Positions 32,155-44,000 of a stretch of 64,000 nucleotides of DNA are shown one piece after another (position 1 is the stretch's first letter; the number at the start of each line of letters is the position of its first letter). The stretch covers positions 769,501 through 833,500 of the forward strand of contig NC_087252.1 in NCBI RefSeq assembly GCF_037042905.1, given 5' to 3'. Made by a program: the position numbers and the translations under genes. The notes below the pieces were generated by a model that was not told the DNA's origin, ran no database searches, and was given only the letters and a program-made list of their open reading frames with translations. Source of the DNA: Lytechinus pictus (lineage: Eukaryota > Echinodermata > Echinoidea > Temnopleuroida > Toxopneustidae).

Positions 32155-34806
32155 ATGAATCGAACAGCTATCCTGTGTCTATTTGCCATGTTAGTTCTCT
32201 TCAGCTCTGTCAATGGCAAACGCCGTTTAAATTCTCGTCGATACAAAGAGAGTCCCATCATCAAGCGAGAGGCATATGAAGGGGTAAGATGATTAAGGTA
32301 TATTTTCAATTGGCCCAATGCCAATTCGTTCAATTACCAACTTGTATTCTGTATTTAGACCAGCTGGTTATGAGACGTAATGGTCATAGACCTAGACGCA
32401 CTGGTGATTAGGCGACGAAGTGATGATTAGACCAAATGGTTATTGGACCAAAAAGTTGTTAGACGAAATGTTGATGGACGGAATTGGCAATTTGCCGATC
32501 CAACATGCATGCATATCCTTAAAAAATGGATACGGAATTCTTCATACTGCTTGTGTTTTATTCAAGGCATATTATTGCCTAGGGAGCGTTTCATAAAATG
32601 ACTTGTGAGACGTTTTATCCGACAAGTCCTGTTTTATCTGACAGGAACCATAGAAAGAGCGCTTCTTAGCCAATCAAAATCAAGGGAAGTTGACGGATCT
32701 GACAAATTAGACGACAACCAACTATTGATGAGACGGTCCCAGAACTAACTTGCGTCAGGAATAGAACCGACTAATTCTAGATCACAAAGTTTTCATTGAT
32801 TAGTGATACAAATCGCAAATATCATCAAATACAATCCTGTATTTGTGATTGTATTTGTGTTTAATAATCATTTGCAAATCTTGCGATTTATTTCAATTTG
32901 TTATAATAAAAACATAATTATAAAACAGTAATATTCATATCTAAATATACCTAATCTCTAATTAACTTGAAAAACGATGTTATTTAAGGTACTCTGCATC
33001 CGGCTCTGAATGCTCTTCAAACAATTTTCGTTGATGCTTAGTTCCTATTATCACTATCAATGTAACATTATACAGTGCGTCCCACAAAAACGAAACCGAG
33101 ATTTATCGATGATTTATCATAACTTAATCACAAAAACAATAGACGAATGACCTACCATTGTAAAGCTTAGAATCTCTTCTTTCATCTGAAATTACTTAGA
33201 TTATTTCTCATTCACACATGAGTGAGCAAAAACAATTTGAAGAGGGGATACCAACAATTTATTTGGCGGGCTGTATCTGTGTTTCAAAAAGAAAACAAAA
33301 TTTTTTAAAAGTTCAATATCTGCTCTTTAATTTGATACCTCAATTACAGAAAATGGTCAAAAAGAAAAAAAGTTCTTGTTATTTAAAATAAGGCTTGTAT
33401 TTCAATAATTTCATAAAATGAAGAGGTTTTTACAGGCTAGCGTTCAAACTCACTCGACACTTCGTTTTGTTGACGATCAGCCATGCATTAAGTCTTTTGT
33501 TAACCATGCGATAGCTTCTGTGAGAAACCGGTGAAAACACGTTTATTTAATGAAATTATGGAAATACAAGCATTGTTTCGAGTGAACATAACTTTTTTAC
33601 TTCTTGACCATTTTTTGTGATTGAGGTGTCAAATAAAAGAGCAGATATTGAACTTTTTAGGCATGCGATTTTCTTTTTGAAATTCAGATACCCCCGCCAA
33701 ATGAGTTTTTGGTATCCTTTCTTCAAATTGTTTTTGCTCACTCATGCGTGAATGAGGAATAATCTAAGTAATATCAGATGAAAGAGGATATTCTAAGCTT
33801 TACATTGGTGGGTCATTTGTCTATTGTATTTGTGATTAAGTTATGATAAATCGTCGCTTAATCTCGGTTTCGTTTTTTCTGGGACGCACTGTATTCTGTC
33901 AAATTATTTCATACCTAATTTAGATGTCATCGATTGGTAATATGACCATGGGCCTATGGGAAATAGAGATTATCGGCGAGAAAGCAAAGCGACATAGTAG
34001 ATGAAGGTCGTGGGAGGGGTTTACCCCCCGGGGGGGCGGATCTAGGTCTCGCCAATATGGGGGCATAAAAATATTTTCATCCACATTTTTCCCAATTGGC
34101 TGCCAAAAGCGGATCCTTGTTGTTTTTAGCCCCGGGCCCGGGGATGGGGAGGGGACAGTCACATTCGTAACTTATAATTATCACGTCGACTTGGCGAGAT
34201 ACATATCTCACCATCTCTACAAGTCGATCACCCTGACAAAAAGTTTATTGTAAAAATAGCAGAAAAAATATATTGGCGAAGGTTTGAGGAAAATCCATCA
34301 AATAATGACAAAAGTTATTAGAATCTTAATTATTTGATGTGTGACGTCATATGCGACCAGCTTTCTTGCGTATTGTATGGTAAAAAATCAATGAAATGTC
34401 ATTTTCTCTGAAAAATGGAAATGTTTTTTTTTACCTTCAGTATATCAAAACACAAACAATGTCACACCTGCTCCTTAAAAGAAAATAAAAAATACGTCAT
34501 CATGGAACCATTAAAAATGAAATTTATGCATTTTATATTACATAACATATGGGGCAGCTGCTCGTTTATGAACACACAAGTAACAAAAATGAAATTCTAA
34601 TAACTCTCTTAATTCTTAATAGATTTTCCTGAAACCTTTAAAGCTTCCGTGCATGTGTATTGTATTATTACAATGCATGTTTTATTTGCTTGTATCGTTA
34701 ATAGATGGCTGGAGGTGCGATGAAGGTTTCCAAAATCAACCAGAAGGTGAATGCAGCCAATGAACCTCATGGAGTCATGCGGAAGAAGCTTGAGCACGGA
34801 AAGTAA
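32155..34806 (+). CDS. Small secreted basic peptide precursor, two exons
   Basis: Exon 1 32155-32283 (43 codons, donor GGGTAAGA, phase 0) joins exon 2 34705-34806 (33 codons and TAA; acceptor GTTAATAG) to give 76 residues. The N-terminus MNRTAILCLFAMLVLFSSVN is a clear signal peptide, with likely cleavage after VNG (residue 21). The mature part of about 55 residues has no Cys and is strongly basic (about 15 Lys/Arg against 5 Glu). Candidate dibasic cleavage sites are KRR just after the signal, RR (28-29), KR (37-38) and RKK near the end. It could be a neuropeptide or hormone precursor or a cationic host-defence peptide; I recognise no family. A TATA box upstream and AATAAA downstream support a real transcription unit. 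The 2.4-kb intron holds a Tc1/mariner-like MITE. Confidence 0.7.
32580..32745. mobile_element. Small MITE in intron 1 of the secreted-peptide gene
   Basis: GGGAGCGTTTCATAAAATGA on the left weakly mirrors ATGAGACGGTCCC on the right; the interior has ACAAGTCC and ATCTGACAG words. Target duplication not seen. Confidence 0.45.
33073..33891. mobile_element. Tc1/mariner-like MITE with about 350-bp inverted arms
   Basis: CAGTGCGTCCCACAAAAACG on the left and CGTTTTTTCTGGGACGCACTG on the right, each bordered by TA. The arms pair over most of their length (GATTTATCATAACTTAATCA, GAGTGAGCAAAAACAATTTG). TA target plus CAGTGCG ends fit the Tc1/mariner superfamily. No transposase. A half copy is at 50248-50634. 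Confidence 0.85.
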
Positions 34807-34957
34807 TTGACTGGCCAGGCTGGGAGGACGCGGGATCCATGCATCATCAAACATCTACCCAAACGAAAACCACACGATACCACACACCCTGACCACTCAC
34901 GCCCACCAGATCAACTTTAACACGAAAATTAGCGATCAATTGCTAAATGGACTGGCC

Positions 34958-34963
34958 AATAAA
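34958..34963 (+). promoter_or_regulatory. Poly(A) signal of the secreted-peptide gene
   Basis: Canonical AATAAA about 150 bases after the TAA at 34804-34806. Confidence 0.65.
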
Positions 34964-35635
34964 GATCAATATTACATGCGCATTTGGTTTAAAATATTGA
35001 CTAAGAAACAATCAGTGTGGTTCTTTCATATTTGCAATTCATCGCAAACCTTTGTGTTACGAAAGCCAGATCAGCTTTACTTATAAATTAAAAGTTCATT
35101 CTCGTATTCATCTATGAATTAATTAATGAATAAATTAATCAATTATCCCATGCAATAATGATAATCATTTTACAAATTTATAGCCAATTAGTTACGAATA
35201 CATCTAAAAGCAAGGATAATAGAAACCAGGAAATACCATGAATGCTAGTCAAGTATGGTCCCTTGGCAATGAAATAATGTAATGTTTTCTAACTTGTTAC
35301 GTTAAATTTATTACTTGGCTTATGAATACAAGATAATCGATGTTTCGACGTCAAATTTAAATTCAAATTAAAGAAAAGAAATACCTATGAATAGGTTAAG
35401 GAAATATTTCCTTCTGCTACCAATGGATCAATGTGGGTGGCATATATAGTCATCAAATAAACTTAAAGAAAAGCATGCGTTGTATTATACCACATGAATT
35501 CTTGGTTTTAATGGTTTGGGTGTTTTATCTTGTATTATCTACAAATTATTTCATTCTAGGTAAAACTGAATAAAGATAAATAATCAAACAGAAACTATTA
35601 ATGCTGTGTCTTATTCAAAAATCTTGGAAGCATTT
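34964..35635. other. AT-rich intergenic DNA
   Basis: No gene, RNA or transposon border recognised. Confidence 0.4.
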
Positions 35636-36290
35636 CAGGGGTGGATCCAGCTTTTTATAAAGGGGGGGTTGGGGTGGTATGCGAGGGAGCGAAGCGACCG
35701 AGTCCAAGCGAGCGGAGCGAGCGAGGGGGGAGGGTGTGGGAGGGGGGTGTCCCCCCTCCCACAGTAGGGAAAATTTTTGAAAATCTGTGTGTGAAAATGG
35801 CGTTTTCTTGCATCTAAAACACCACTCTTTTTGGTATAGAGGTCGTTGCCAAATTAACCCCCATGAAAATTTGTAAAATTAAGTTGCATTTTCCTGCAAT
35901 GTAAGGCCAGTTAACAACACAGATACAAAGAATTGGGGACCTTGGAATAAGCACTGTTAGCCTAATACTTTTATTATGAACAGCTTGTCACTGATACTCA
36001 CTGGCAAATCTCAGTCAAATATGATGGACTGGCAGAAGAGACGCCTTGGATGTTTCTGTACAAATATTATTTTCATTCCCAAATATTTATTTTTCATCCC
36101 CAAAGACTTCAACAATCCCCCATTTTTTTTTTTTTTAATGTGGGGATTTTGGGGATGAGAATCGGCAACGCTGGCCTAGCTTGTCACTTCGGCGGTGGCC
36201 CGTGTCCTCAAAAAAGCTGATGGGGGGGGGGGGGGCAAGGGACTCTGTGACATTTGTTCGCCCAACCCCCCCCCCCCTCCCCCAAAAAGA

Positions 36291-36327
<37 letters not shown>

Positions 36328-36466
36328 GAAATAAATACATAGAAATAGAATAAAATTAAATTACAAGTTTTAAAAAAAGATAAGATTTAAAAAAATGGTC
36401 CCCGGATTTTTTTTTGGGGGGGCTGCAACCCCCCCCCCCCCCACCCCCCCTCTAGATCCGCTTCTG
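35636..36466. mobile_element. hAT-like element with G/C runs
   Basis: CAGGGGTGGATCCAG on the left mirrors CTAGATCCGCTTCTG on the right; GCATTT flanks both ends, 6 bp rather than the usual 8. Inside are the GAGCGGAGCGAGCGAG low-complexity motif, G and C runs and an (AAT)n microsatellite at 36293-36325. No transposase. Confidence 0.65.
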
Positions 36467-36786
36467 GCATTTGCGCAAAGAGTTTTTTCCGGCTGAGGTA
36501 ATATCTTTAAAACCCTACTAGGCCTGAAGTTGATTTTTATGCCGAATGAAAGATGAATTCTGCATTACCGTCTTGCGAAATTAAGCGAAATTTGAAACAA
36601 AAAATAACCGTCTGTTATTTCACATCAGATTTTGATGGAGGTTTCAGCTTAAAAGTTTTCCCCTGCAATCAAAAAAAAGTTTTATAGGGGCGGACTTATC
36701 TTTGACATGCGGAAGGACAATATTCCGAATGTGGGTGTTGGTGGATGTGGTTGGATACGACGTTTATTTTGTGTAGAGTTATCAAG

Positions 36787-36958
36787 TGGGTGTTTCATAA
36801 AGCTGTTCGTAATCTTCGAGCGACTGTACGAAAGACTCATATCATTTCTTATGGTAAATGATATATACCGAACATAGAGAGGTTACAGAATTTTCATTGA
36901 TGTTGATTTAGCGCATAAAAAAAGGATCACCAGTCGTTCGTCAAGTGAAACACACACC
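36787..36958. mobile_element. MITE, GTTTCATAAAGCTGTTCGTAA family
   Basis: GGGTGTTTCATAAAGCTGTT at the left matches the middle element of the nest at 21192; the right end CCAGTCGTTCGTCAAGTGAA is a diverged mirror. Confidence 0.6.
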
Positions 36959-36960
36959 AG

Positions 36961-37123
36961 GACCCCGTTTACAAGCTTAATAAGCTTATAAGTATTATAG
37001 TAGCTTTGCCATCCAATGGTAGCTACCATGGTAACGCTGGTAAACAGCCAATCAAAATCAAGGATTCCATGCAAGTTACTATTGGATGAACAAGTTTAGT
37101 AACTTTTATGCAACGGGGCCCAG
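36961..37123. mobile_element. MITE with GGACCCCGTT ends
   Basis: GGACCCCGTTTACAAGC at the left mirrors TTTATGCAACGGGGCCC at the right. The interior has AAGCTTAATAAGCTTATAAG and the mirrored pair GGTAGCTACCATGGTAACGC. Target duplication unclear. Confidence 0.55.
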
Positions 37124-37236
37124 GTCTGCAAGAGAAATTAATAAATGTAGGTTGATATCACTGTCATAATATTGAAAACAGCACAGTCAAATTCTGTACA
37201 TGGAATAACACATAGAACATTAGCAAAGATACCCAT

Positions 37237-37643
37237 TTAAAGGTCAAGTCCACCACAGGAAAATGTTGATTTGAGTAAATAGAGAAAAATCAAACTAGCA
37301 TAACGCTGAAAATTTCATCAAAATCGGAAAATAACTGAGAAATTCATTTTATTTTAAAGTTTCGCTTAATTTCACAAAACAGTTATCTTCACATCCTGGC
37401 TGGTATGCAAATAAGGGGACTGATGACATCACTCACTATTTCTCTTGTATTTTATTATATGAAATATTCCGATTTTCTCCCCCTTGTCATGTAAAATTTT
37501 GTTTTATTCCTTCCGGAACATGTGGAATTAACATTGTTAAACATTATGTGGTTCAGTCAAGTTTTACAATACTGTCAATTCTTTAAAAATCATAAATATC
37601 GTATCATTCAAACAAGAAAAAACTAAAGAAATAGTGAGTGATG
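37237..37643. mobile_element. AAAATCGG-family MITE, right part missing
   Basis: Begins TTAAAGGTCAAGTCCACC and follows the 19142 family to AGAAATAGTGAGTGATG, then stops. The right arm is absent. Confidence 0.7.
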
Positions 37644-37735
37644 GCTAGCACCTTTGTTTATATTCCCGATTCTAGAGCCATTAATTGTATTTGTTTAATG
37701 AAACGATCAGTAGATCGTCAATAATCGGTTTACCT

Positions 37736-39030
37736 CACGTAGCTAGGATTTTTTTCCTGGGGGCACTGGGGGGGGGGTCCTTGCTTTTTTAGGGGTGGGC
37801 ACCATTTTTTCCGGTGTGTGTGTATGTGTCACAAGGGCGGATCCGACTTTCGCCAATAGGGGACGGGGCCCGAAAATATCTTCACCTATATTTTCTCCGA
37901 TCAGTCACTTCTTAGTTTTATTCTTATAAAACAAAATTAACATGAAATAATCTCATAAGCCTTATAAAAAGTGCGAGCGCGAAGCGCGAGCGATTTTTTG
38001 TTTTACTTTCATGTATTTTGTCCTGAAAATGTAATATTCTGGGCAATATTATGTATGATCCTGAACAAGATTCGTATGTAACTAGGTGGTTACTGCGAAC
38101 GCCAAGCGCGAGCAGAAATCTATATTGACTGTTCTAGCATTATCGAAAAGGGACCTGTTAAGGACTGCTTAGCCTACAGTTACCCACGAAGACGGTATAT
38201 ATTTCAATAATGGGAGCGCGAAGCGCGAGCAAATCTTTTGGGACATTCCGACCTAAAAAAGGTCATTCTAAGCACTTTTTGTATTAATAAATGGGATATG
38301 TATGTAACTAAACAATTGATGTGAGCGCGAAGCGCTAAAGGAAGAAAATTAAGATCTTAGACCTAAAAGCGGGACACTCTATTCATATTTTGTAAATCAT
38401 AAATAGGATATAGTTAATTGGGTATCATTAATAATGCGATCGTGAAGCGTGAGCAGACAATTATTGATATTCTGATGTGAAACTGGATAATTTAAGTAAA
38501 GAATCTAGAACCTAGAATCTGGGCATTCTGAATACATTTGTTTAATAGAACTTTATGGAATACAAGTAGACAATAGGAACTTGGCAAATCAAACAATGTG
38601 ACCATGCAGCGCGAGCTTAAAATGATGATAAGTAGACCATAAAACGGACATTTTACAGAGCACTTAAATTTGTAAATAAAACTTGCTCCATATCAGCCTA
38701 TTGAGCAAGATATGAATCTCATCGAACAGGCAATTCTGGCGCGAAGCGCAAGCGAAAATTTTATATAGTAACATGAAATAATTTTTTTTTGCAAGTCTTC
38801 CCCTCACATTATTTCATTCATTCGTCTTCCTCCTCTTATTTTCCTCTTCATTTTTTCTTGTCTTTCTAGCTCCTTCTTTTCCTTTTTTCTTTTTTTCTTT
38901 CTCCCTTTTTTATCTTTTTTTTACTCTGCCAATTTTTTCAGGGGGGGGGGGGCACCTGGGGGGCACACCAAATCTCAGGGGGCACGTGCCCCCCAGGCCC
39001 CCCCCCCCCCCCCCCGTAGCTACGCCACTG
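37736..39030. mobile_element. 1.3-kb hAT-like element with GCGCGAAGCGCGAGC array
   Basis: The right end CGTAGCTACGCCACTG is a typical hAT end; the left end CACGTAGCTAGGATTTTT is degraded, so no target duplication survives. The interior carries about seven copies of GAGCGCGAAGCGCGAGC or diverged forms (near 37972, 38095, 38214, 38324, 38438, 38602 and 38738), each in a diverged unit of 110-165 bp with GGACATTCT-like spacers. No coding frame. Confidence 0.7.
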
Positions 39031-41085
39031 GTCAGGATAAGGATTATTAACAATGCTCCTATTCGCTCTCGTATTTGATTGTACTACATAAAACGAACAT
39101 CCTAAAATGATTTCCGGATTTTTTTTTTCTTTTCACACAGGGCAATATATATATAAATTGGACACAAAATGTACTTCAAAAACATTATTGATTAACATGT
39201 TTACAAAAAAAAAAAAACCATTAAAAGTTACCAAATCCAACAGACCCTCAGTTTCCCTCTTCCCAGTACCCGCACTCTCTTTGCACAAAAAGCAATTTTT
39301 ACCGTCCTTAAAGAGAAATTCCAGTAGTTGCAGTAAACACTGATTTCATGAGAAAGTCTGTAAAACCAGGCGTAATTGTCAGTATATCATCGAGGATCTA
39401 GATCTGGTACAGTTACATAAACTGAACTTTGTGAAATCTTGAAATCTACGCTGACAAATTTTCACACTGAAGATCACCAACACAGAAAGGCACACATGGG
39501 ACAGTGAATTATTATTGCTGGAATAAAGACCCGACGGAAGTGACCGAATCCGAAGTGACCGAATCCGCGTTTATTTTGCTTATTTATCAGCAATTACACA
39601 ATTTCTTCCAGAATCCTTTGGCACATATTTTTTATTCATACAAACAGACACTTGGATGGTCATTATATTAGATTCTGTAAAAAGTCATTTTGAGATCGTT
39701 ACCAGAACTGGAATTTATCTTTAATTCTGGAACTCTCTCAGGATTGACATTATAAATGCCGCTAGTTTGAATTGTTTTAAAATAAAGCTGAAGAAACAAA
39801 ATTTGATTCTCGAATCATACATAGAGCGAAATGCCAATTGAGCGATCGGTACAAAACTCTACCTTACTTTCTTCCCTCGTGACGTTTTTTTTTTCTTCCT
39901 CCTTCTTTCTTTATTTCTTCCTCTTTCCTCTGATCCCCTTTCACCCACACCTAAGCACCACACTATCCTCTCGGTTACATTCTCTCCATTTGATTTATAT
40001 TCTACTTCCATTAACTCAATTTTAATGTATCAACCATCAAAGTAAATTTATTCCTTCACCCCTCCCCTCCTTCTCCTATGCCATAGTTATACCTACTAAT
40101 CTATCTAATATCCATCGAGGGATCCACATTTAACAAGCCCTGCTATTCAGAGGACCCCATTTCCTCAATTTTTATTCTGCCTAATTAAAAAAGATAAATG
40201 CAAATAGCCTTGCAGATGTTTAATAGACAGTGTTCTACATTTAGTTTTACCCTCATTGTATATATCATAATTGTATGAATTTCTTTTAAATCTGCATTGT
40301 TTATTGCTTACCGAAAACATTTATCTCTTATTTGTATGGTCTTATTCCTTACATAGTACATTCCTTTGTATTGATTTGTATGGTTATCATTTCATATTTG
40401 GTTAATGTGTTGACTACAAAAGAAATAAAGCAAACGAGAGCATGAACTTGAGTAAATTGATAGAAAGACAAACAACAAAGCAAATTTATTTCTAACTTAC
40501 CTTAATGAATTTGTACACCTTACCAGACAAAAGTAATGAGAAAGGAATAAAATGAAATAGATTAATAAGTAAAATATACATATTATTTGCAGTGTGAGAC
40601 TGTGAGTTTGTTTAAATGGGCCGGGATGTAGTTGTCCCCATTTACTTCATGTCTTTTTTCTCAGATACATTTTAAGGGAGGGTCGAGCTTGCGATTATGT
40701 AACTGCAAAAAAAAAGCTTGTGCGCAGCTACGCATTGTACTTCTACCATGTCTACTATTGTGTAGCAAAACAACGTTTGGTGATTTGGACACAGATTCAT
40801 GCCATTCCAGTGATTCCAATTACATTATTCTAAATTGCCGAGCTTGACGGGTTAATTGTTCAGGAACACGACTCGACTCAAAGTGCGAATTTGATTGGTT
40901 CGCCATGTTGAAGCACGTGACCTATTTTTAAATAACCCATTCAAGACCTATTATAGAGCAAAGGTCTCGTGTAAAGTTGCTCGCCGTAACTCTTTCGACA
41001 TCTCTGCTAGACTTTGTCATAGACATGTCGTTTGGAGATTTCTTAGCATTTGCTTTGCCCGGTTGCGTTGATCTTCACCTTGTGA
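39031..41085. other. AT-rich intergenic DNA left of the CWQH gene
   Basis: A CT-rich microsatellite-like stretch (39880-40080) and a tandem GAAGTGACCGAATCC pair near 39536-39570. No gene recognised. The last 150 bases should hold the promoter of the gene at 41086, but no clear TATA box is seen. Confidence 0.4.
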
Positions 41086-44000
41086 ATGATGGCTAACCAG
41101 TACATAGGATGTTGCATCGAGAATGCCCGCGAGGGTGCCCGGTGTAGGAGGCAACCACTCCCAGGCTTACAGGAATTTCGTTGCTGGCAACACGTCAGGT
41201 CAGCTTTTTACTTTATTTTTTTAGAACCAAGCACATGTATGTATTCCCTATTGCAGTCAGGACTAGCCAGGAGGCTTCTAGAGAGTAAAAATCATTTACT
41301 AACGTAAGCTTACTCTCAACGAAGCCAGGGATTCGATATCTACACGCACCGCCCAAGAAACCTCAAACTTTCGCCCCCGAGATTTATACTTTCCTTCTAA
41401 AAGATATAGCCCTAAATAATGTAAATGGGATACAACTTCATTTCCGACATTTCTACGATATTGATTTCATTTTTAAACAAGAATTCATTCAAAAAACGAG
41501 AAAATGTTATGAAAAGACGGGAAAAACTCGCGACCGTGTTTACGTCGCCATCTTGATTCATTGTCTTTCGCTTGGCGACAGCAAGCAAATCGCGCGATTT
41601 GCTTGCTGTAAACACGGTGGCAAGTTTTTTCCGTTTTTTCATAGCATTTTCTCGTATTTTGGATGAAATCAATATCGTAGAAATGTCGGAAATGAAGTTG
41701 TATCCCATGTAGATGATTTAGGGCTAGATCTTTTAGAATGAAATTAAAAATCTCGGGGGCGAAAGTTTGAGATTTTTTGGCGGTGCGTGTAGATATCGAA
41801 TCCCTGGGGCCTGTTGCATGACGAGATGAGCGATACGAAGGAACGTCCTAGGACCATTCTTCCGAGATAGGAAGATTGGCGACAAATCTGCGCTTTCCGT
41901 TTCACGAAGGCAATTTTGTCTTTCAAGTCCGCGACATCATTTGATATCGATAGTATCGGAAAAATATTTAGTCTTCATCGACACCTGAACCTTTTATTTC
42001 GGAATGGCGACTTTTCACAAAATCATATATTTCAATAAAAGGGGATCAAATAATGTTTTATTTATTACTCATTGTAGAATTGATGTATGGAGCGTATTTT
42101 ATATGGTAAAAAGAGAAAAAACTATCAAGATTCACAAACATAACTGGATAAAATCGAAATTTTCATTATTTCCCTTATTTAGAACACGGTGTCCTTTAAG
42201 AGACACCTTTCATTGATATTTCAACGAAAGAGACCCTTGTCCGACATAAAAATTGATTTAACTAAGTAATTTCGATATTTTATTAGTTCAATATACTGAT
42301 TTTTTATAGAATACATATATATGATGATTTTGCAAATTATGCGTTAATATATAGGGTTTGAATGGAGTAAACAAAATCAACAGTGTCTGATTGTTTGAGA
42401 CTAAAAAGGAAAATATGAGAGGCTTCCTGTGAAAAATCTAATTTATTTATTTTATTTGTCAGATATAACGCAAGAAATACAAATGTGAGTGTTTATAAAC
42501 ATACCTCAGTTGCATGATGAGTAACCGAAGACAAGGAAAATATGAAAATTGCTGCAAACATGTCCAAGTGGATAAAGTAGTGCTTTGCAATAACAATTAA
42601 AACATAGAAAAAGGTGTGCAATCCGCAATGGAAAAAATACTATTTACAAAACTAATGCTAAATATTACAAGGATCATAAACGTTGATCATCTTTAAAGTT
42701 GATCACTTAATTTATGGAAGCTTATATAAGAATATAAGGTTTAAGAATATAAAAAATATATTGTTCAACATTTCAAAGTTGAGGAGTAAAGACTACATTA
42801 TTGATTCAACATTACATAGGGGCCGAAAGAGGCCTCCCTACGATTTAAAATGCGCCTCTTCGTATGGACTTTCCATAATCTTTTCTTTAATGAACTAGCT
42901 TATTTTCATTTGTAATAATTGTGATGGATTCGTAAGCAATAGGCCTAGAATCTGTATCTTAAATTCAATTAGCTATTTTGTTACTGCCGATTGTTTGTTT
43001 TGTTTCACTGTTTCACATCTCAAGTTAGCCCAAATCCGACAATTAATTTTCATTGATTAAAAAAAATCTCAGCAAAAAAAATAATTATAATGAAAATGAA
43101 ATAAAAAAATAAATGAATGATTTACTATGTTTAACATTTTAGTTTTGTATCGTGTTTTTTTTTTGCTGAACGTTATAAACACGTTTTTTACCTTACATAA
43201 TTTCTTTTAAAGAAATTTGTTTTCATGTTGTTTAATTATCTATGATGAGAAAGCATGAGGGGTCAGACTGCCGCCCATTTCGATATTTCAAAAAAAATTA
43301 ATGGAAATGGTGTGGGGATAGGACGGAGAATGAAAGAAAACATATTTTAAAAAATATTTGGGCCTTTATACATTACCCCCGGACATAATGCCCGGAGAAG
43401 TTAAAATGACATCTGTTTTTGGTCGTCTTGCCGTGCAAAAAGACGACCTGAAATCGATAACAACTAGCCCCCATATAAAAAATAACTTGGCGCCATCCCA
43501 GACAAAATACATCAGTGTGCAACCGCAAAAAATGTTTAAAGGTGATATGTCAGTGTGGCTTGCCGTAAACGCATTTTCTCTCAGTGCCGACAGTGGCGGG
43601 CGGTGTGCAAAGAAGATCATACCTACGTAGGACATGTCTGGAAGTAGCGCGTTTTCGCCCAGCGTCGTACGACGCTATCTACGACGTAGAACGATCTCTT
43701 GGTTCGTGCGTCCGTCGCGCTCAACTCTCGCTTGTAAGCAGTTTCGCAAATCGCTGAACGCGGCCGGATCGACCGGAAGTACGTAGACTGCATGACGTCA
43801 CCACTACTAGGGAAAATCCCGCGCCCGCGCTCTATGAACTGGCTACATCGGCTCAGCTTGCTCGCTCTACAAGCGATCTGATTGGCTGTTGACGGCTGTT
43901 GACAAATCCTACGTTCTAATGCGGACGCCCGCTAATTTGCGGAAGAACCGTCCGTGATTTGAGCTCAAGAACGCTCGGGCCTCTGTTTCCATGGAAGTTG

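Noticed and set aside
43358-43635. Possible gene (90-codon frames on both strands)
   Set aside because: Frames are open on both strands over the same bases, inside an inverted-end element, with no recognisable domain or splice context; kept only as a remark.
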